Assembly (NCBI GenBank): GCA_017516865.1
Contig: JAFXAU010000013.1
Coordinates: 37,711-101,710 of the forward strand
Reading direction: 5' to 3'
Length of the DNA: 64,000 bases
Origin: Bacteroidales bacterium
Lineage (GTDB): Bacteria; Bacteroidota; Bacteroidia; Bacteroidales; UBA1715
The position numbers were made by a program, and so were the translations under genes. Shown here one piece after another: positions 54,004 to 63,033 of the stretch (position 1 is the stretch's first letter; each line of letters opens with the position of its first letter). The notes beneath the pieces are model-generated. The model was given only the letters and a program-made list of their open reading frames with translations. It was not told the DNA's origin and ran no database searches.

Positions 54004-54055
54004 TTTAACTATAAGTATATATATTTGCATAAAACTTTCATTTATTTAACTATAA
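54004..54055 (+). promoter_or_regulatory. Promoter with direct repeats before the 54065 operon
   Basis: TTTAACTATAAG occurs at 54004-54015 and 54044-54055, and a shorter TTTAACT at 53974-53980. The -7 box TATATTTG at 54020-54027 lies between the two long copies. They are candidate sites for the divergently encoded XRE regulator. Confidence 0.5.
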
Positions 54056-54064
54056 GATAAAAAC

Positions 54065-55213
54065 ATGAAAAATTTTTCTATTCTATTTTGTTTATTGTTA
54101 GCAAATGTATCTAATATTTTTGCACAAACCCCAATTACTATATGTGAACAGACTATAAAAATTGGAGCTATGGGAGAAGAAAATCTCTTTTATAGTTTTA
54201 CAACAGGTGACCAAATCCTATTCGATTTCACCGAGATAAATGGAAAAGAACTAAAAGAAATAGAAGTGGTTGAATTGCCCTCATCGACTAAATTCTCAAC
54301 TTTCAAAGCCACTAATGTTGACGGGAAAAAAATATCTGTTAATCAAAAGGCAGTATATCAATTTCGATTTAAAAATGGAGCTGTATCAGGACGAATTTGC
54401 CAAGTAAAAATTCAAAGAATTCCTGAATCAGAAGCAACGGCACGATTTAATACAGGGTGGAAGTGGAAAACATTATATGACACTACGTACGTGCCATATA
54501 CACAAGATTCTTTGGTTGGATATGATTCACTTTGGTATAAAGAGACTGTACGTGAGGAAATTGCCTCAAGAATAGAAGAATACGATCTACTACCAGGCGG
54601 GAAACCCGTTACGGTGAAATCAACAGGAATAGCTGTACACGATAATCCTCGAAGCTACGTTAGAATTTCATTGCCTACAAATGTTGAAACCCCTTATCAA
54701 ACAAAAAAAGTTACAGCTTGGGCATATTGGATTGGTGTTGGTGCATCTGCAGAATCATTTTTCTCAAAAAACAAAGAAAATTTAAAGAGTGCTGTCACGG
54801 GGGTTGCAGGAATAACAAATCCCCTTGCAGGATTGGCTCTTGGTTTTGCTACTGATTTGATTATACCTTCAGGGGAGCAAATTGACCCAGTAAGATATGC
54901 AATTACTAACCAACAAAACATGGAATTTTTCATGAGTGGAAACCCCTATTCTTATTACGATAACGGCTTTGGCAAAGGAGGTTCTGGGAAATTTAATTCT
55001 AAAGCTATGTGCCAAGGTTCATATTATATATGTTTAAAAAATGAGAACATTCATGATAGAATAGATGTTACAGTTAAGGCAGTTGCAATCATAGAAGTAA
55101 AAGATTATGAGGATGTCGTCTATGATCGAGTAAAAGTCACACCACGATATGTAACACTTAATAAAAGAAGAATGGTGGTTAATACAAGAGATATTAGAGT
55201 AACTATAGAATAA
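54065..55213 (+). CDS. Secreted protein of unknown function
   Basis: The 382-residue protein has a signal peptide (to about 21, NIFAQ). The N-terminal half is beta-rich with some resemblance to carbohydrate-binding modules (GEENLFYSFTTGDQILFDFTEINGKEL). Near residues 220-275 is an amphipathic/hydrophobic region (SAVTGVAGITNPLAGLALG). It ends with paired Arg/Lys-Tyr strands. Family not recognised. It forms an operon with the lipoprotein at 55225 (11-base gap). Confidence 0.65.
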   Translation: MKNFSILFCLLLANVSNIFAQTPITICEQTIKIGAMGEENLFYSFTTGDQILFDFTEINGKELKEIEVVELPSSTKFSTFKATNVDGKKISVNQKAVYQFRFKNGAVSGRICQVKIQRIPESEATARFNTGWKWKTLYDTTYVPYTQDSLVGYDSLWYKETVREEIASRIEEYDLLPGGKPVTVKSTGIAVHDNPRSYVRISLPTNVETPYQTKKVTAWAYWIGVGASAESFFSKNKENLKSAVTGVAGITNPLAGLALGFATDLIIPSGEQIDPVRYAITNQQNMEFFMSGNPYSYYDNGFGKGGSGKFNSKAMCQGSYYICLKNENIHDRIDVTVKAVAIIEVKDYEDVVYDRVKVTPRYVTLNKRRMVVNTRDIRVTIE

Positions 55214-55224
55214 ATAAAAGGATT

Positions 55225-55956
55225 ATGAAAAAAATATATTTAGTTTGCATTGCAAGTTTATTACTTGCAATTGCATGCGGAGAATCAGCCGCAGAAAGGG
55301 CCAAGAGAGAACAAGCCATAGCTGATAGTATAAAAACAGAACTATTGAAAGCAGATTCATTAAAAAAAGAACAAGCAAAAGCGGATTCACTAAAAAAAAT
55401 GCAAACAACGTATGATAGTTTAACAAAAGTTGCGAACAATTTATTCTTAAATTATTCTATTGAAAAAGAAAATCAATATTTAAATGACGCACAAGAAACT
55501 TTTGAGAAAGCACTCTCTTACTCGTTAAACGAGGAAATGGAGGGACAAGTGTCACTGAAACTTGCCCAAATAGAAAAAATAAAATCGGAGCAAGAAAAAT
55601 TGAAAAACGAAAAAGAGAAAAAAGAAAAGATTTTGAGCGTAGAGAGAATTAATCCCCAAAATTTTTTACGTCTCTATGACATTAAAGGTACAAGCGAGGT
55701 TAGATTGACTCATTCAGATAGAAGAACAATAACGGGAGAAGTCTGCAATAAATCTGAATACACCACGTACAGTGGAATAAAATGTAACGCATATTTTTAT
55801 AATAAGAATGGTACTCTAATAAAAGTTTCTGATTTTACGATTGAAAAAAATATCTCTCCTGGTGAATGTGTGAGATTCAAAAACCTTGTGTATGAACCTA
55901 CTTTGTTTGCAAGTTGGGATGTAAGAATCGTAGGCGTTAACTACGCACGGAATTAA
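55225..55956 (+). CDS. Lipoprotein with coiled coil and FxLYD-like domain
   Basis: The 243-residue lipoprotein (lipobox AIAC) has a long charged coiled coil (about 22-140) with repeated DSLKKEQAKADSLKK. A C-terminal beta-sandwich (about 150-243) includes ITGEVCNKSEYTTYSGIKCNAYFYNKNG, the pattern of FxLYD-type domains. It is likely anchored in the outer or inner membrane and acts with the upstream secreted protein. No enzyme motif. Confidence 0.65.
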   Translation: MKKIYLVCIASLLLAIACGESAAERAKREQAIADSIKTELLKADSLKKEQAKADSLKKMQTTYDSLTKVANNLFLNYSIEKENQYLNDAQETFEKALSYSLNEEMEGQVSLKLAQIEKIKSEQEKLKNEKEKKEKILSVERINPQNFLRLYDIKGTSEVRLTHSDRRTITGEVCNKSEYTTYSGIKCNAYFYNKNGTLIKVSDFTIEKNISPGECVRFKNLVYEPTLFASWDVRIVGVNYARN

Positions 55957-56035
55957 AAAGTTAATAAACTTGTGTTGCTGATAATAACAACAATAGCTGA
56001 AGAAATGTTCTTCTTGTCCATATAAAATATATCAC

Positions 56036-58813
56036 ATGAAAAAGTTATTTATTACTATTTTTCCCTTTCTCCCTTTATTTCTTTTTGCAGGGAACAACGG
56101 TTCATTTTCCTTCACCGAGATGGAGAATCAAAACATTCAAATTGAAGCAATCGAATCATACTTCCCGCAATGGTTTTTAATTGATGAGAGTTACTCGTTC
56201 CAGAAAGTTTCGGATAGGACTGACGAACTTGGCATACAGCACGTGAATTACAAAGAGTATTTCAAAGGGGTTGAAGTCGAAAGCTCATTGATAATGGTTC
56301 ATGCAAAAAATGGTATCGTGTATAGCGTAAATGGTAACATAATGCAAAACGATGCATCAAAGAAGCCCTCAATGTCTTTCTTAAAGTCTACAAACATCGA
56401 TAACTCTAATCAAAAAATTGTAGCAATACAGAAGAATGGGAAAACAGAATACCATATCACTGAAATCACAAGAGAAGGAATGTTTGATGTATATCGCGAT
56501 ATTCAAACAGGAAACGAACTGAAAAAAGTGCCTCTGTTTCGGCAAGCAGGAGATATGCAAGGATCGGCATTCACTATTTATAATGGAATCCAAAATATAA
56601 CTAACTACGAAGTAGATGGTGTATATCTATTAGTTGACGAGCAACGTAAAATTGTGACATTGGATGCTACGTATGCAGATGCCTACTCAGAAACAATGGA
56701 AGATTATGTAAACAGTTGTGACCCATTTTATAGTGGATTTTTGTTGTGGGCAAGACCCGTGCTGACAAAAATATGTATTGATTGGTCATCCGACTGGTGG
56801 GAAGCGAAATTAACAGACCAAAAGCCTGATTTTTTCATAAAAGTTAAAGATCAATACGGCTATACATTGTACACATCATCTGTAAAAGATGACACAAATC
56901 CTCCTATTAGTTGGAATGTGAATATTCCTTTAGATGGTGAAAAAATAACGGTGGAATTATACGAAGAAGACCTTTTAAAAAATGACGGTCCAATTAGTGA
57001 GGTTTGTGCGACCTATCGTGCAAAAGAAGAAACATTCTATCACAAGTGGGATGAGGGTTCAACTCATGGCAGATTATATTTTTCTCAAACAAGTCCAGAA
57101 TTTGATGCACACTGGGGAATGGAGAAAACATACGATTATTATCTCAACACCTTTAATCGCAAAAGTTATGACGGAGAAGGTAGTACAATTTATAATGTTT
57201 TAAATTCATCAATGTTTGATGATTTTAACGCGGCAGCATTTTCGGTGGAACCTTATCCAATGTTTTATGGGAATGGTGGAACCCTTAGTGGAACAAAGTT
57301 TAAACCCTTTGTTTCTTTGGATATAATGGCACACGAATTCACTCATCTCATCACAGAAAGGAATGGTAACGGAGGTTTAAGCTATGATGGAGAATCTGGG
57401 GCATTAAATGAATCCTTTTCTGATATATTTGGAACATGTGTTGAATTTTACGCCAAAGGTGAAGATGCAAATTGGTTAATTGGCGACGGTCTAATGTCTG
57501 GCTACACAAATTTGCGTGACATGTCCAATCCGAAAAATGGTATGGACGGCGACATCATATATGCAGTTGCTGGTTATCCGCAACCCGACACTTATGGCGG
57601 AGATTACTGGCAGGATATTACTGCAGGAAATGATAATGGGGGAGTTCACCGCAACAGCGGGGTTCAAAATTATTGGTTTTATCTACTCTGCGAGGGAGGC
57701 ACTGGTACGAATGACAATAATGAACACTATTCCGTTTCGGCTATAGGAATGAATGATGCACAAAAAATAGCTTATAGAAATCTCATGACATATCTAACCC
57801 CTTATGCAACATTTCGAGATGCTTGTGATGGTTCAATACAAGCAGCAAGAGACTTGTTTGGCAAAGGTTCAGAACAAGAAAAGGCGGTAAAAGATGCATG
57901 GCGTGCAGTTGGAGTGTCGTACACCATAAATTCAGCGTACTTATCTCAATTGATTCTTTATGCTGATTCTTTACTACAAAACACACAAGTCGGAACGAGC
58001 ATAGGACAATATGGGCAAGCTGAATTTGAGGCTTTAGAGGCGGAGAATATACAATCCAAAGCTGTTTTAGAAAATGATGACAACACCCAACAAGTAATCA
58101 ATTTACAAGCAACCCTATTGGAATCTGCAATAACCAATTATCTTGAATCCATTATAGTGGATAAATCTAACTTACAAACTTTAATCGCTCGGGCAGACTC
58201 CCTACTAACAAATACACAAGTTGGAACAAAACCTGAACAATATGGGCAAAAAGAATTCCTTGCATTATCGAACCAAAAAGAGAAGGCTGATGAAATAAAT
58301 GAATCAGAATCTTCTACACAAAACGAAATAGATATAGAATGTACCATTCTTTCTATTGCAATTTATAACTATGAAAACTCTAAAGTTCCAACAGACAAAA
58401 CAAAACTTATCAGCACAATTTTGAGAGCTGAAAATCTTTTAAATAACACTCAGGTTGGAACAGAACTTGGTCAATACGGACAAGCAGAATATTTAGCTTT
58501 AAATTCTGAAAAAAAGAAAGCAAATACAATTCTAGAATCCGAAAATTCTAAACAATCTGAGATTGACGAAGAAGTCGCACGACTTTCGTCTGTAATTGAA
58601 GTTTATGAGAAATCGAGAGTCGAAAGCACTGCTGTTTCTGAAATAAAACAGGAGGTATCTATTTCGGTAAAAGACAATACTATAATTTGCAACGTTCCTT
58701 TCCAGATTATTGCTATTGGTGGACAAAATGTAACAGCTCAAAATGGGGCACTATTATCTGGAACGTATATTGTTGTAACTGAACAGGGAAATCAAAAGGT
58801 TATTGTGAGATAA
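56036..58813 (+). CDS. M4 thermolysin-like metalloprotease with T9SS domain
   Basis: The 925-residue secreted protease has a signal peptide, an FTP-type propeptide (about 20-200) and an M4 catalytic domain. That domain has zinc motif H433-E-F-T-H437, the third ligand in ALNESFSDIFG (E459) and the catalytic His region NGGVHRNSGVQNYW. Three tandem repeats of about 77 residues (each with ADSLLxNTQVGT and QYGQxEFxAL) cover about 635-865. A T9SS type A domain ends GTYIVVTEQGNQKVIVR. The repeats resemble FIVAR-like helical hairpins and may hold the enzyme on the surface. It probably degrades host or dietary protein. Confidence 0.9.
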   Translation: MKKLFITIFPFLPLFLFAGNNGSFSFTEMENQNIQIEAIESYFPQWFLIDESYSFQKVSDRTDELGIQHVNYKEYFKGVEVESSLIMVHAKNGIVYSVNGNIMQNDASKKPSMSFLKSTNIDNSNQKIVAIQKNGKTEYHITEITREGMFDVYRDIQTGNELKKVPLFRQAGDMQGSAFTIYNGIQNITNYEVDGVYLLVDEQRKIVTLDATYADAYSETMEDYVNSCDPFYSGFLLWARPVLTKICIDWSSDWWEAKLTDQKPDFFIKVKDQYGYTLYTSSVKDDTNPPISWNVNIPLDGEKITVELYEEDLLKNDGPISEVCATYRAKEETFYHKWDEGSTHGRLYFSQTSPEFDAHWGMEKTYDYYLNTFNRKSYDGEGSTIYNVLNSSMFDDFNAAAFSVEPYPMFYGNGGTLSGTKFKPFVSLDIMAHEFTHLITERNGNGGLSYDGESGALNESFSDIFGTCVEFYAKGEDANWLIGDGLMSGYTNLRDMSNPKNGMDGDIIYAVAGYPQPDTYGGDYWQDITAGNDNGGVHRNSGVQNYWFYLLCEGGTGTNDNNEHYSVSAIGMNDAQKIAYRNLMTYLTPYATFRDACDGSIQAARDLFGKGSEQEKAVKDAWRAVGVSYTINSAYLSQLILYADSLLQNTQVGTSIGQYGQAEFEALEAENIQSKAVLENDDNTQQVINLQATLLESAITNYLESIIVDKSNLQTLIARADSLLTNTQVGTKPEQYGQKEFLALSNQKEKADEINESESSTQNEIDIECTILSIAIYNYENSKVPTDKTKLISTILRAENLLNNTQVGTELGQYGQAEYLALNSEKKKANTILESENSKQSEIDEEVARLSSVIEVYEKSRVESTAVSEIKQEVSISVKDNTIICNVPFQIIAIGGQNVTAQNGALLSGTYIVVTEQGNQKVIVR

Positions 58814-58828
58814 GTTTTACGATATACT

Positions 58829-58860
58829 AAAAAAGCGAAGCCTCACGACTTCGCTTTTTT
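58829..58860. terminator. Bidirectional terminator between the protease and ROK genes
   Basis: AAAAAAGCGAAG (58829-58840) is complementary to CTTCGCTTTTTT (58849-58860) with an 8-base loop; it has the U-tract on either strand. Confidence 0.9.
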
Positions 58861-59819
58861 TATTTCTCCAACTCCTTCCATGCCAATGCACTTGCACCGA
58901 GCACGGCGGCATTTTTGTCCATCAGTCCGCTGAGTTTGATTTCTATCTTGTTCTTGAAAATCGGCAACAAGTATGCTTCCATGCTTTCTTTCGTAGGTTT
59001 GATGATTGCATCGCCTGCTTTTGCAGGTCCACCAAACAAGAAAATCGTCGATGGGCTTGTGTGGCAAACCACGTCGGCCAATTTCATCCCAAGAATTTTT
59101 CCCGTATAGTCAAAACATTCTTTTGCCAATTCGTCTCCTTGCTGATATGCCTTGAAAACATCGTACGAAGTCAGTTTACTGTTAGGAATATCGCGAAGTT
59201 GCGACGATTTGCGTGAATTACAAAGCATTTCCGTCATTGTGCGGACAATTCCCGTAGCCGAAGCGTAGGTTTCCAAGCAACCTTTCTTGCCGCAACCGCA
59301 CTGGCGGCCGTCCATAAACACAGTAGTATGTCCCACTTCGCCGGCAAATCCGTCGTGACCGTAAACCAAATCACCGTTCACCACGATACCGCTTCCCAAT
59401 CCAGTGCCCAAGGTAATGACAACAAAATCCTTCATTCCCTTTGCCGCACCGAAAATCATTTCTCCCATAGCGGCAGCATTTGCGTCGTTGGTAATGGCAA
59501 TTTTCACATTCGGGAAATATTCGCCCATCATTTTGCAGAAATGCACCGTGCCTTTCCAGCTTAGATTCGGAGCTTCCTCAATCGTTCCTCTGTGGTAATT
59601 TGCATTCGGTGCACCGATGCCGATTCCCTTCAGCTCACAATCGGAATGGTTTTGTAACTCTTTCTGTATCAACAAACAAAGATTCTTCATATACGGCTCG
59701 ATTTCCGTATATTCCTTCGTTGGTATGCTCGTTTCGAACAAACCGTTTCCATCTCTGTCAACAAAACCAATGGCAGTGTTCGTTCCACCAATGTCTATTC
59801 CGACTGTAATTTGTTTCAT
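58860..59819 (-). CDS. ROK family sugar kinase (glucokinase-like)
   Basis: The 319-residue ROK kinase has the phosphate motif GIDIGGTNTAIG, ITNDANAAA with catalytic Asp, GTGLGSGIV and the zinc-binding set HDGFAGEVGH plus CGCGKKGC. Full length and intact, it should phosphorylate glucose or N-acetyl sugars at C6. No transporter or regulator neighbours point to a particular sugar. The stop codon is at the edge of the terminator hairpin. Confidence 0.9.
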   Translation of the reverse strand: MKQITVGIDIGGTNTAIGFVDRDGNGLFETSIPTKEYTEIEPYMKNLCLLIQKELQNHSDCELKGIGIGAPNANYHRGTIEEAPNLSWKGTVHFCKMMGEYFPNVKIAITNDANAAAMGEMIFGAAKGMKDFVVITLGTGLGSGIVVNGDLVYGHDGFAGEVGHTTVFMDGRQCGCGKKGCLETYASATGIVRTMTEMLCNSRKSSQLRDIPNSKLTSYDVFKAYQQGDELAKECFDYTGKILGMKLADVVCHTSPSTIFLFGGPAKAGDAIIKPTKESMEAYLLPIFKNKIEIKLSGLMDKNAAVLGASALAWKELEK

Positions 59820-59831
59820 ATATTTATATTT

Positions 59832-60359
59832 TTAAATTTTTGATTTCATTAAATCGTAGTACATCAAACGAGTATTAGAATCTTTATCCTCTTTTGTCCA
59901 GAATTCAAAATTGTTTTTTTCTTTATAAAAGGACAATACCTTATCATTGTTGTATGCATCGACCAACAAATATCTGCTCGCCACCTCTTGCTGAATGTTT
60001 GCAAAACGATATTTAATGAAGTCCATTACTATAGAGCCATAATTAAATCCTTTATATTTACCATCTATTGCAAAACGCCCAATTTTGATGGCCGGGTAGG
60101 AATGGTATAATTTACCATTGGTAAATTTAGAACGAATAACATCCGTGGCTGGCATAGAATCGCTTGACAACGTATAGTAGCCAATAAGATTTGTTTGCTC
60201 ATTAAATACAAGATATGTTACAGCAAGAAGTTCGTTTTGGTGTTTACGAGCCCGTCTTTCAAGAAACTGGTTTAGATATGTGTCGCTGCACCTAAATTTA
60301 CGTAAAAATGCAGGCGTAAAAGTATCTGACAGACGAATGTGGGTAAAACTACTTTCCAT
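59832..60359 (-). CDS. GNAT acetyltransferase, probable toxin
   Basis: The 175-residue GNAT protein carries the acetyl-CoA motif region IGRFAIDGKYKGFNYGSIVMD and a C-terminal YLLVDAYNNDKVLSFYKEKN, as in TacT-type toxins that acetylate charged tRNA. Start 60359 (MESSFTHIRLSD) is used because it overlaps the upstream 60-residue antitoxin gene by 11 bases. The size and the overlapping small gene favour a toxin-antitoxin role over a housekeeping acetyltransferase. Confidence 0.82.
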   Translation of the reverse strand: MESSFTHIRLSDTFTPAFLRKFRCSDTYLNQFLERRARKHQNELLAVTYLVFNEQTNLIGYYTLSSDSMPATDVIRSKFTNGKLYHSYPAIKIGRFAIDGKYKGFNYGSIVMDFIKYRFANIQQEVASRYLLVDAYNNDKVLSFYKEKNNFEFWTKEDKDSNTRLMYYDLMKSKI

Positions 60360-60531
60360 TGAAAAAATCTTCTGCTGATACAATTCTTTGTTTTTCAAAG
60401 TTTTTCTCCATCTCAGCAAGACGTTTCTTGCTTTCTTTTTTTACGTTTACCGTACTTTCAAGAAAGCGACGCCCTTCGGCACCAAAAATCATTGGTGTAG
60501 GTTTGAATTCACTTTTTAGGTATCCTGCCAT
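60349..60531 (-). CDS. Small antitoxin candidate paired with GNAT toxin
   Basis: The 60-residue protein MAGYLKSEF... has a helical, charged C-terminal half (STVNVKKESKKRLAEMEKNFEKQR) and ends VSAEDFFNGK. Such tails in small antitoxins wrap their toxin. It lacks a clear ribbon-helix-helix of the DUF1778 type at the N-terminus. The start at 60531 lies 19 bases below a TATATTTG box; longer in-frame starts run through the promoter. It overlaps the toxin by 11 bases. Confidence 0.7.
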   Translation of the reverse strand: MAGYLKSEFKPTPMIFGAEGRRFLESTVNVKKESKKRLAEMEKNFEKQRIVSAEDFFNGK

Positions 60532-60549
60532 AATTCTTACTTCTTTTTG

Positions 60550-60557
60550 CAAATATA
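60550..60557 (-). promoter_or_regulatory. -7 box of the GNAT toxin-antitoxin operon
   Basis: Minus-strand TATATTTG fits TAnnTTTG. Confidence 0.55.
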
Positions 60558-60725
60558 CAATGTTCAAATGTAAAAATCCATTATATCGAAAATAAAATAG
60601 TTGCCGCAAGTTCATCATTTCTATCCTTTCATATTTTTCTTCAAAGAAAATATACATTTGCATTTTTAACAAAAATTTTCAATCTTTGTAGAGATTAAAA
60701 AGTATATAAGAAAACAAAAATTACT

Positions 60726-61265
60726 ATGGATTTAAAAGGATCAAAAACAGAAAAGAATCTCCAAGCGGCATTCGCTGGGGAGTCACAGGCACGAAACAAA
60801 TATACGTACTACGCTTCGAAAGCTAAGAAAGACGGTTTCGTTCAAATTGCCAACATCTTCGAAGAAACGGCAAACAACGAGAAAGAACACGCAAAAATTT
60901 GGTTCAAACTTTTGCACGACGGCAAAGTTCCCGGCACTATCGAAAACTTGAAAGATGCCGCCGCTGGCGAAAACTACGAGTGGACCGACATGTACGCAAC
61001 ATTCGCAAAAGAAGCCCGCGAGGAAGGGTTCGACAAAATTGCAGACTTGTTCGAAGGCGTGGCAAAAATCGAGAAAGAACACGAAGAACGATACAAAAAG
61101 TTGCTGGAAAACATCGAAGGCGGTCTTGTGTTCTCGAAAGACAAAGATATGATTTGGCAATGCGCGAACTGCGGTCACATTGTGATTGGCAAAAAAGCAC
61201 CAGACGTTTGCCCCGTATGCGACCACCCACAAGCATATTTCCAAGTAAAAGCAGAAAATTATTAA
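60726..61265 (+). CDS. rbr: Rubrerythrin
   Basis: The 179-residue protein has an N-terminal ferritin-like di-iron domain. Its Glu/His ligands lie in [29 protein letters not shown] and [15 protein letters not shown]. The C-terminal rubredoxin domain is CANCG...[11 protein letters not shown]. It reduces hydrogen peroxide with electrons from rubredoxin or NADH oxidoreductases and protects anaerobes. It is 17 bases before the reverse rubrerythrin gene and in the same operon. Confidence 0.95.
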   Translation: MDLKGSKTEKNLQAAFAGESQARNKYTYYASKAKKDGFVQIANIFEETANNEKEHAKIWFKLLHDGKVPGTIENLKDAAAGENYEWTDMYATFAKEAREEGFDKIADLFEGVAKIEKEHEERYKKLLENIEGGLVFSKDKDMIWQCANCGHIVIGKKAPDVCPVCDHPQAYFQVKAENY

Positions 61266-61282
61266 TCAATAAAATTACAATT

Positions 61283-61831
61283 ATGTCAAAGAAATTCATT
61301 TGCCCAATTTGCGGCTTTGTTCACGAAGGAGAAGAGGCGCCAGAACGTTGCCCACAGTGTAAACAAATAGTAACGTGGAAAGTTGTCGACGAATCGGCTG
61401 CTTTGAAATTTGTGACGGAACACGTCATCGGTATTGCAAAAGACTGCGACGCTGAAATGAAAAAAGATTTGAATGCTCACTTTATGGGAGAATGCTCGGA
61501 AGTGGGAATGTATCTTGCAATGAGCCGTCAGGCCGACCGCGAGGGATATCCCGAAATCGCCGAGGCATTCAAACGTTACGCGTTCGAAGAAGCTGAACAT
61601 GCGGCAAAATTCGCAGAATTGCTTGGCGAAGTTGTGTGGGACACGAAGACAAACCTCGAAAAACGTATGATGGCCGAAGCTGGCGCATGCGAAGACAAGA
61701 TGCGAATTGCTAAAAACGCAAAAGCACAAAATCTCGATGCAATTCACGACACCGTTCACGAAATGGCAAAAGACGAAGCCCGTCACGGTCAAGGATTCGA
61801 AGGATTGTATAAACGATTCTTCAAGAAATAA
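61283..61831 (+). CDS. Reverse rubrerythrin (N-terminal rubredoxin domain)
   Basis: The 182-residue protein has an N-terminal rubredoxin-type zinc/iron site, [24 protein letters not shown] (1-30). The di-iron ferritin-like domain follows, with [31 protein letters not shown] and [14 protein letters not shown]. Domain order is the reverse of normal rubrerythrin, as in clostridial Rbr3A peroxidase/oxidase. Start 61283 is used although the frame is open back to 60899, which is only a shadow of the rubrerythrin gene. A terminator follows the stop. Confidence 0.92.
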   Translation: MSKKFICPICGFVHEGEEAPERCPQCKQIVTWKVVDESAALKFVTEHVIGIAKDCDAEMKKDLNAHFMGECSEVGMYLAMSRQADREGYPEIAEAFKRYAFEEAEHAAKFAELLGEVVWDTKTNLEKRMMAEAGACEDKMRIAKNAKAQNLDAIHDTVHEMAKDEARHGQGFEGLYKRFFKK

Positions 61832-61851
61832 AAGAATATCTTTTTTATACG

Positions 61852-61884
61852 AACGGAAGTCTAAAATAGGCTTCCGTTTTTTTG
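61852..61884 (+). terminator. Terminator of the rubrerythrin operon
   Basis: AACGGAAG (61852-61859) pairs with CTTCCGTT (61871-61878) and is followed by TTTTT. Confidence 0.85.
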
Positions 61885-61892
61885 TTTTTGTA

Positions 61893-61900
61893 TACTTTTG
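61893..61900 (+). promoter_or_regulatory. -7 box of the MscS gene
   Basis: TACTTTTG fits TAnnTTTG; ATG 61914 follows, so the longer frame from 61707 is rejected. Confidence 0.55.
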
Positions 61901-61913
61901 CAAAAAAGTAAAT

Positions 61914-62969
61914 ATGAAAGACATCATTCTTTGGAACAACTCCCTGCTCGACATTCTCATTTCAGTGGGAATAGTCATTGCAGGTTTTTTTATAGCAAGA
62001 CTTATCTACTATATTTTCACCCACATTTTCGGGAAACTTGCTGCAAAAACAGAAACAAATCTAGATGATTTGCTTGTCGATAAATTCAAAGCGCCATTTA
62101 TGTTTGCCGCAATAATTGGTACGATTTGGGGGGCATTGAAACGCCTTGAACTTTCCGAATCTGTTTCAGAGTCATTGTGGAAAATCTACACCGTTCTTAT
62201 TGTTCTGAATTTTACGTGGGCATTTGCACGCCTTTTCAGCGGAATCATTCAAAATGTACTTAACAAGCATGCCGAAAGAGAAGATAGTAAAATTGACAGC
62301 AACATTGTCGGCATTCTCGACAGCATTGTGAGATATCTTATCTGGGGTATCGGCATTCTTGTAGCATTACACAATATTGGTATTCAGATTGGAACGCTCA
62401 TAGCCGGTCTCGGCATCGGTGGTGTGGCCGTCGCTCTTGCCGCTCAAGACACCCTCAAAAACCTGTTCGGAGGATTTATAATATTCTTCGACAGACCATT
62501 CATTATTGGCGACAGAATCCGTTACAACACAATTGACGGATATATTCTGCATATCGGTCTGAGGAGCCTTAGAATAAAAACTCTCGACAACCGCATTGTA
62601 ACCATTCCAAACTCTCAGGTGGTTGACAGCGCCATTGAAAACGTGACATCTGAACCATCAACAAAAATCACGACAAAGTTGGGACTGACTTACGACACAA
62701 CTCCCGAAATGATGGAAAAAGCCATGCAGATTCTTCGCGATATTCCAAAGGCAATTCCCGACATAACCGAAGAAACAAGTGTCAGTTTTATTGAATATGG
62801 AAATTTTTCACTACAGATTCGGTTTGTGTATTTTATAAAAAAAGACTGCGATTACTTTGAAACACAGTCTATTGTAAATATGGAAATTCTCCGCCAGTTC
62901 AATGCAAATGGTCTCGAATTTGCGTTCCCGACACAGACAATTTATACGAAAAATCCAGAATCTATATAG
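61914..62969 (+). CDS. MscS family mechanosensitive channel
   Basis: The 351-residue protein has four N-terminal membrane helices. Its pore helix has the MscS signature GLGIGGVAVALAAQDTLKNLFGG, then the beta domain FDRPFIIGDRIRYN and DGYILHIGLRSLRIKTLDNRIVTIPN. It releases solutes upon hypo-osmotic shock. The cytoplasmic C-terminal domain is complete and ends FAFPTQTIYTKN, typical of the family. It has its own promoter after the rubrerythrin terminator. Confidence 0.93.
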   Translation: MKDIILWNNSLLDILISVGIVIAGFFIARLIYYIFTHIFGKLAAKTETNLDDLLVDKFKAPFMFAAIIGTIWGALKRLELSESVSESLWKIYTVLIVLNFTWAFARLFSGIIQNVLNKHAEREDSKIDSNIVGILDSIVRYLIWGIGILVALHNIGIQIGTLIAGLGIGGVAVALAAQDTLKNLFGGFIIFFDRPFIIGDRIRYNTIDGYILHIGLRSLRIKTLDNRIVTIPNSQVVDSAIENVTSEPSTKITTKLGLTYDTTPEMMEKAMQILRDIPKAIPDITEETSVSFIEYGNFSLQIRFVYFIKKDCDYFETQSIVNMEILRQFNANGLEFAFPTQTIYTKNPESI

Positions 62970-62979
62970 AGAACGGCGG

Positions 62980-63008
62980 CGATGCGGGCTCGACAAGCCC
63001 AGCCATCG
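62980..63008. repeat. G+C-rich hairpin between mscS and kdsB
   Basis: CGATG (62980-62984) pairs with CATCG (63004-63008), and GGGCT (62986-62990) with AGCCC (62996-63000). It is much richer in G+C than the flanks and has no T-run. It lies between the convergent genes mscS and kdsB and may act as a terminator or a REP-like element. Confidence 0.55.
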
Positions 63009-63033
63009 TATTCTAAATTCTTAGATTATATCT

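Noticed and set aside
60899..61831. A 310-residue open frame ending in the reverse rubrerythrin
   Set aside because: The first 128 codons are a shadow of the rubrerythrin gene, with Arg-rich nonsense composition. The real start is ATG 61283.
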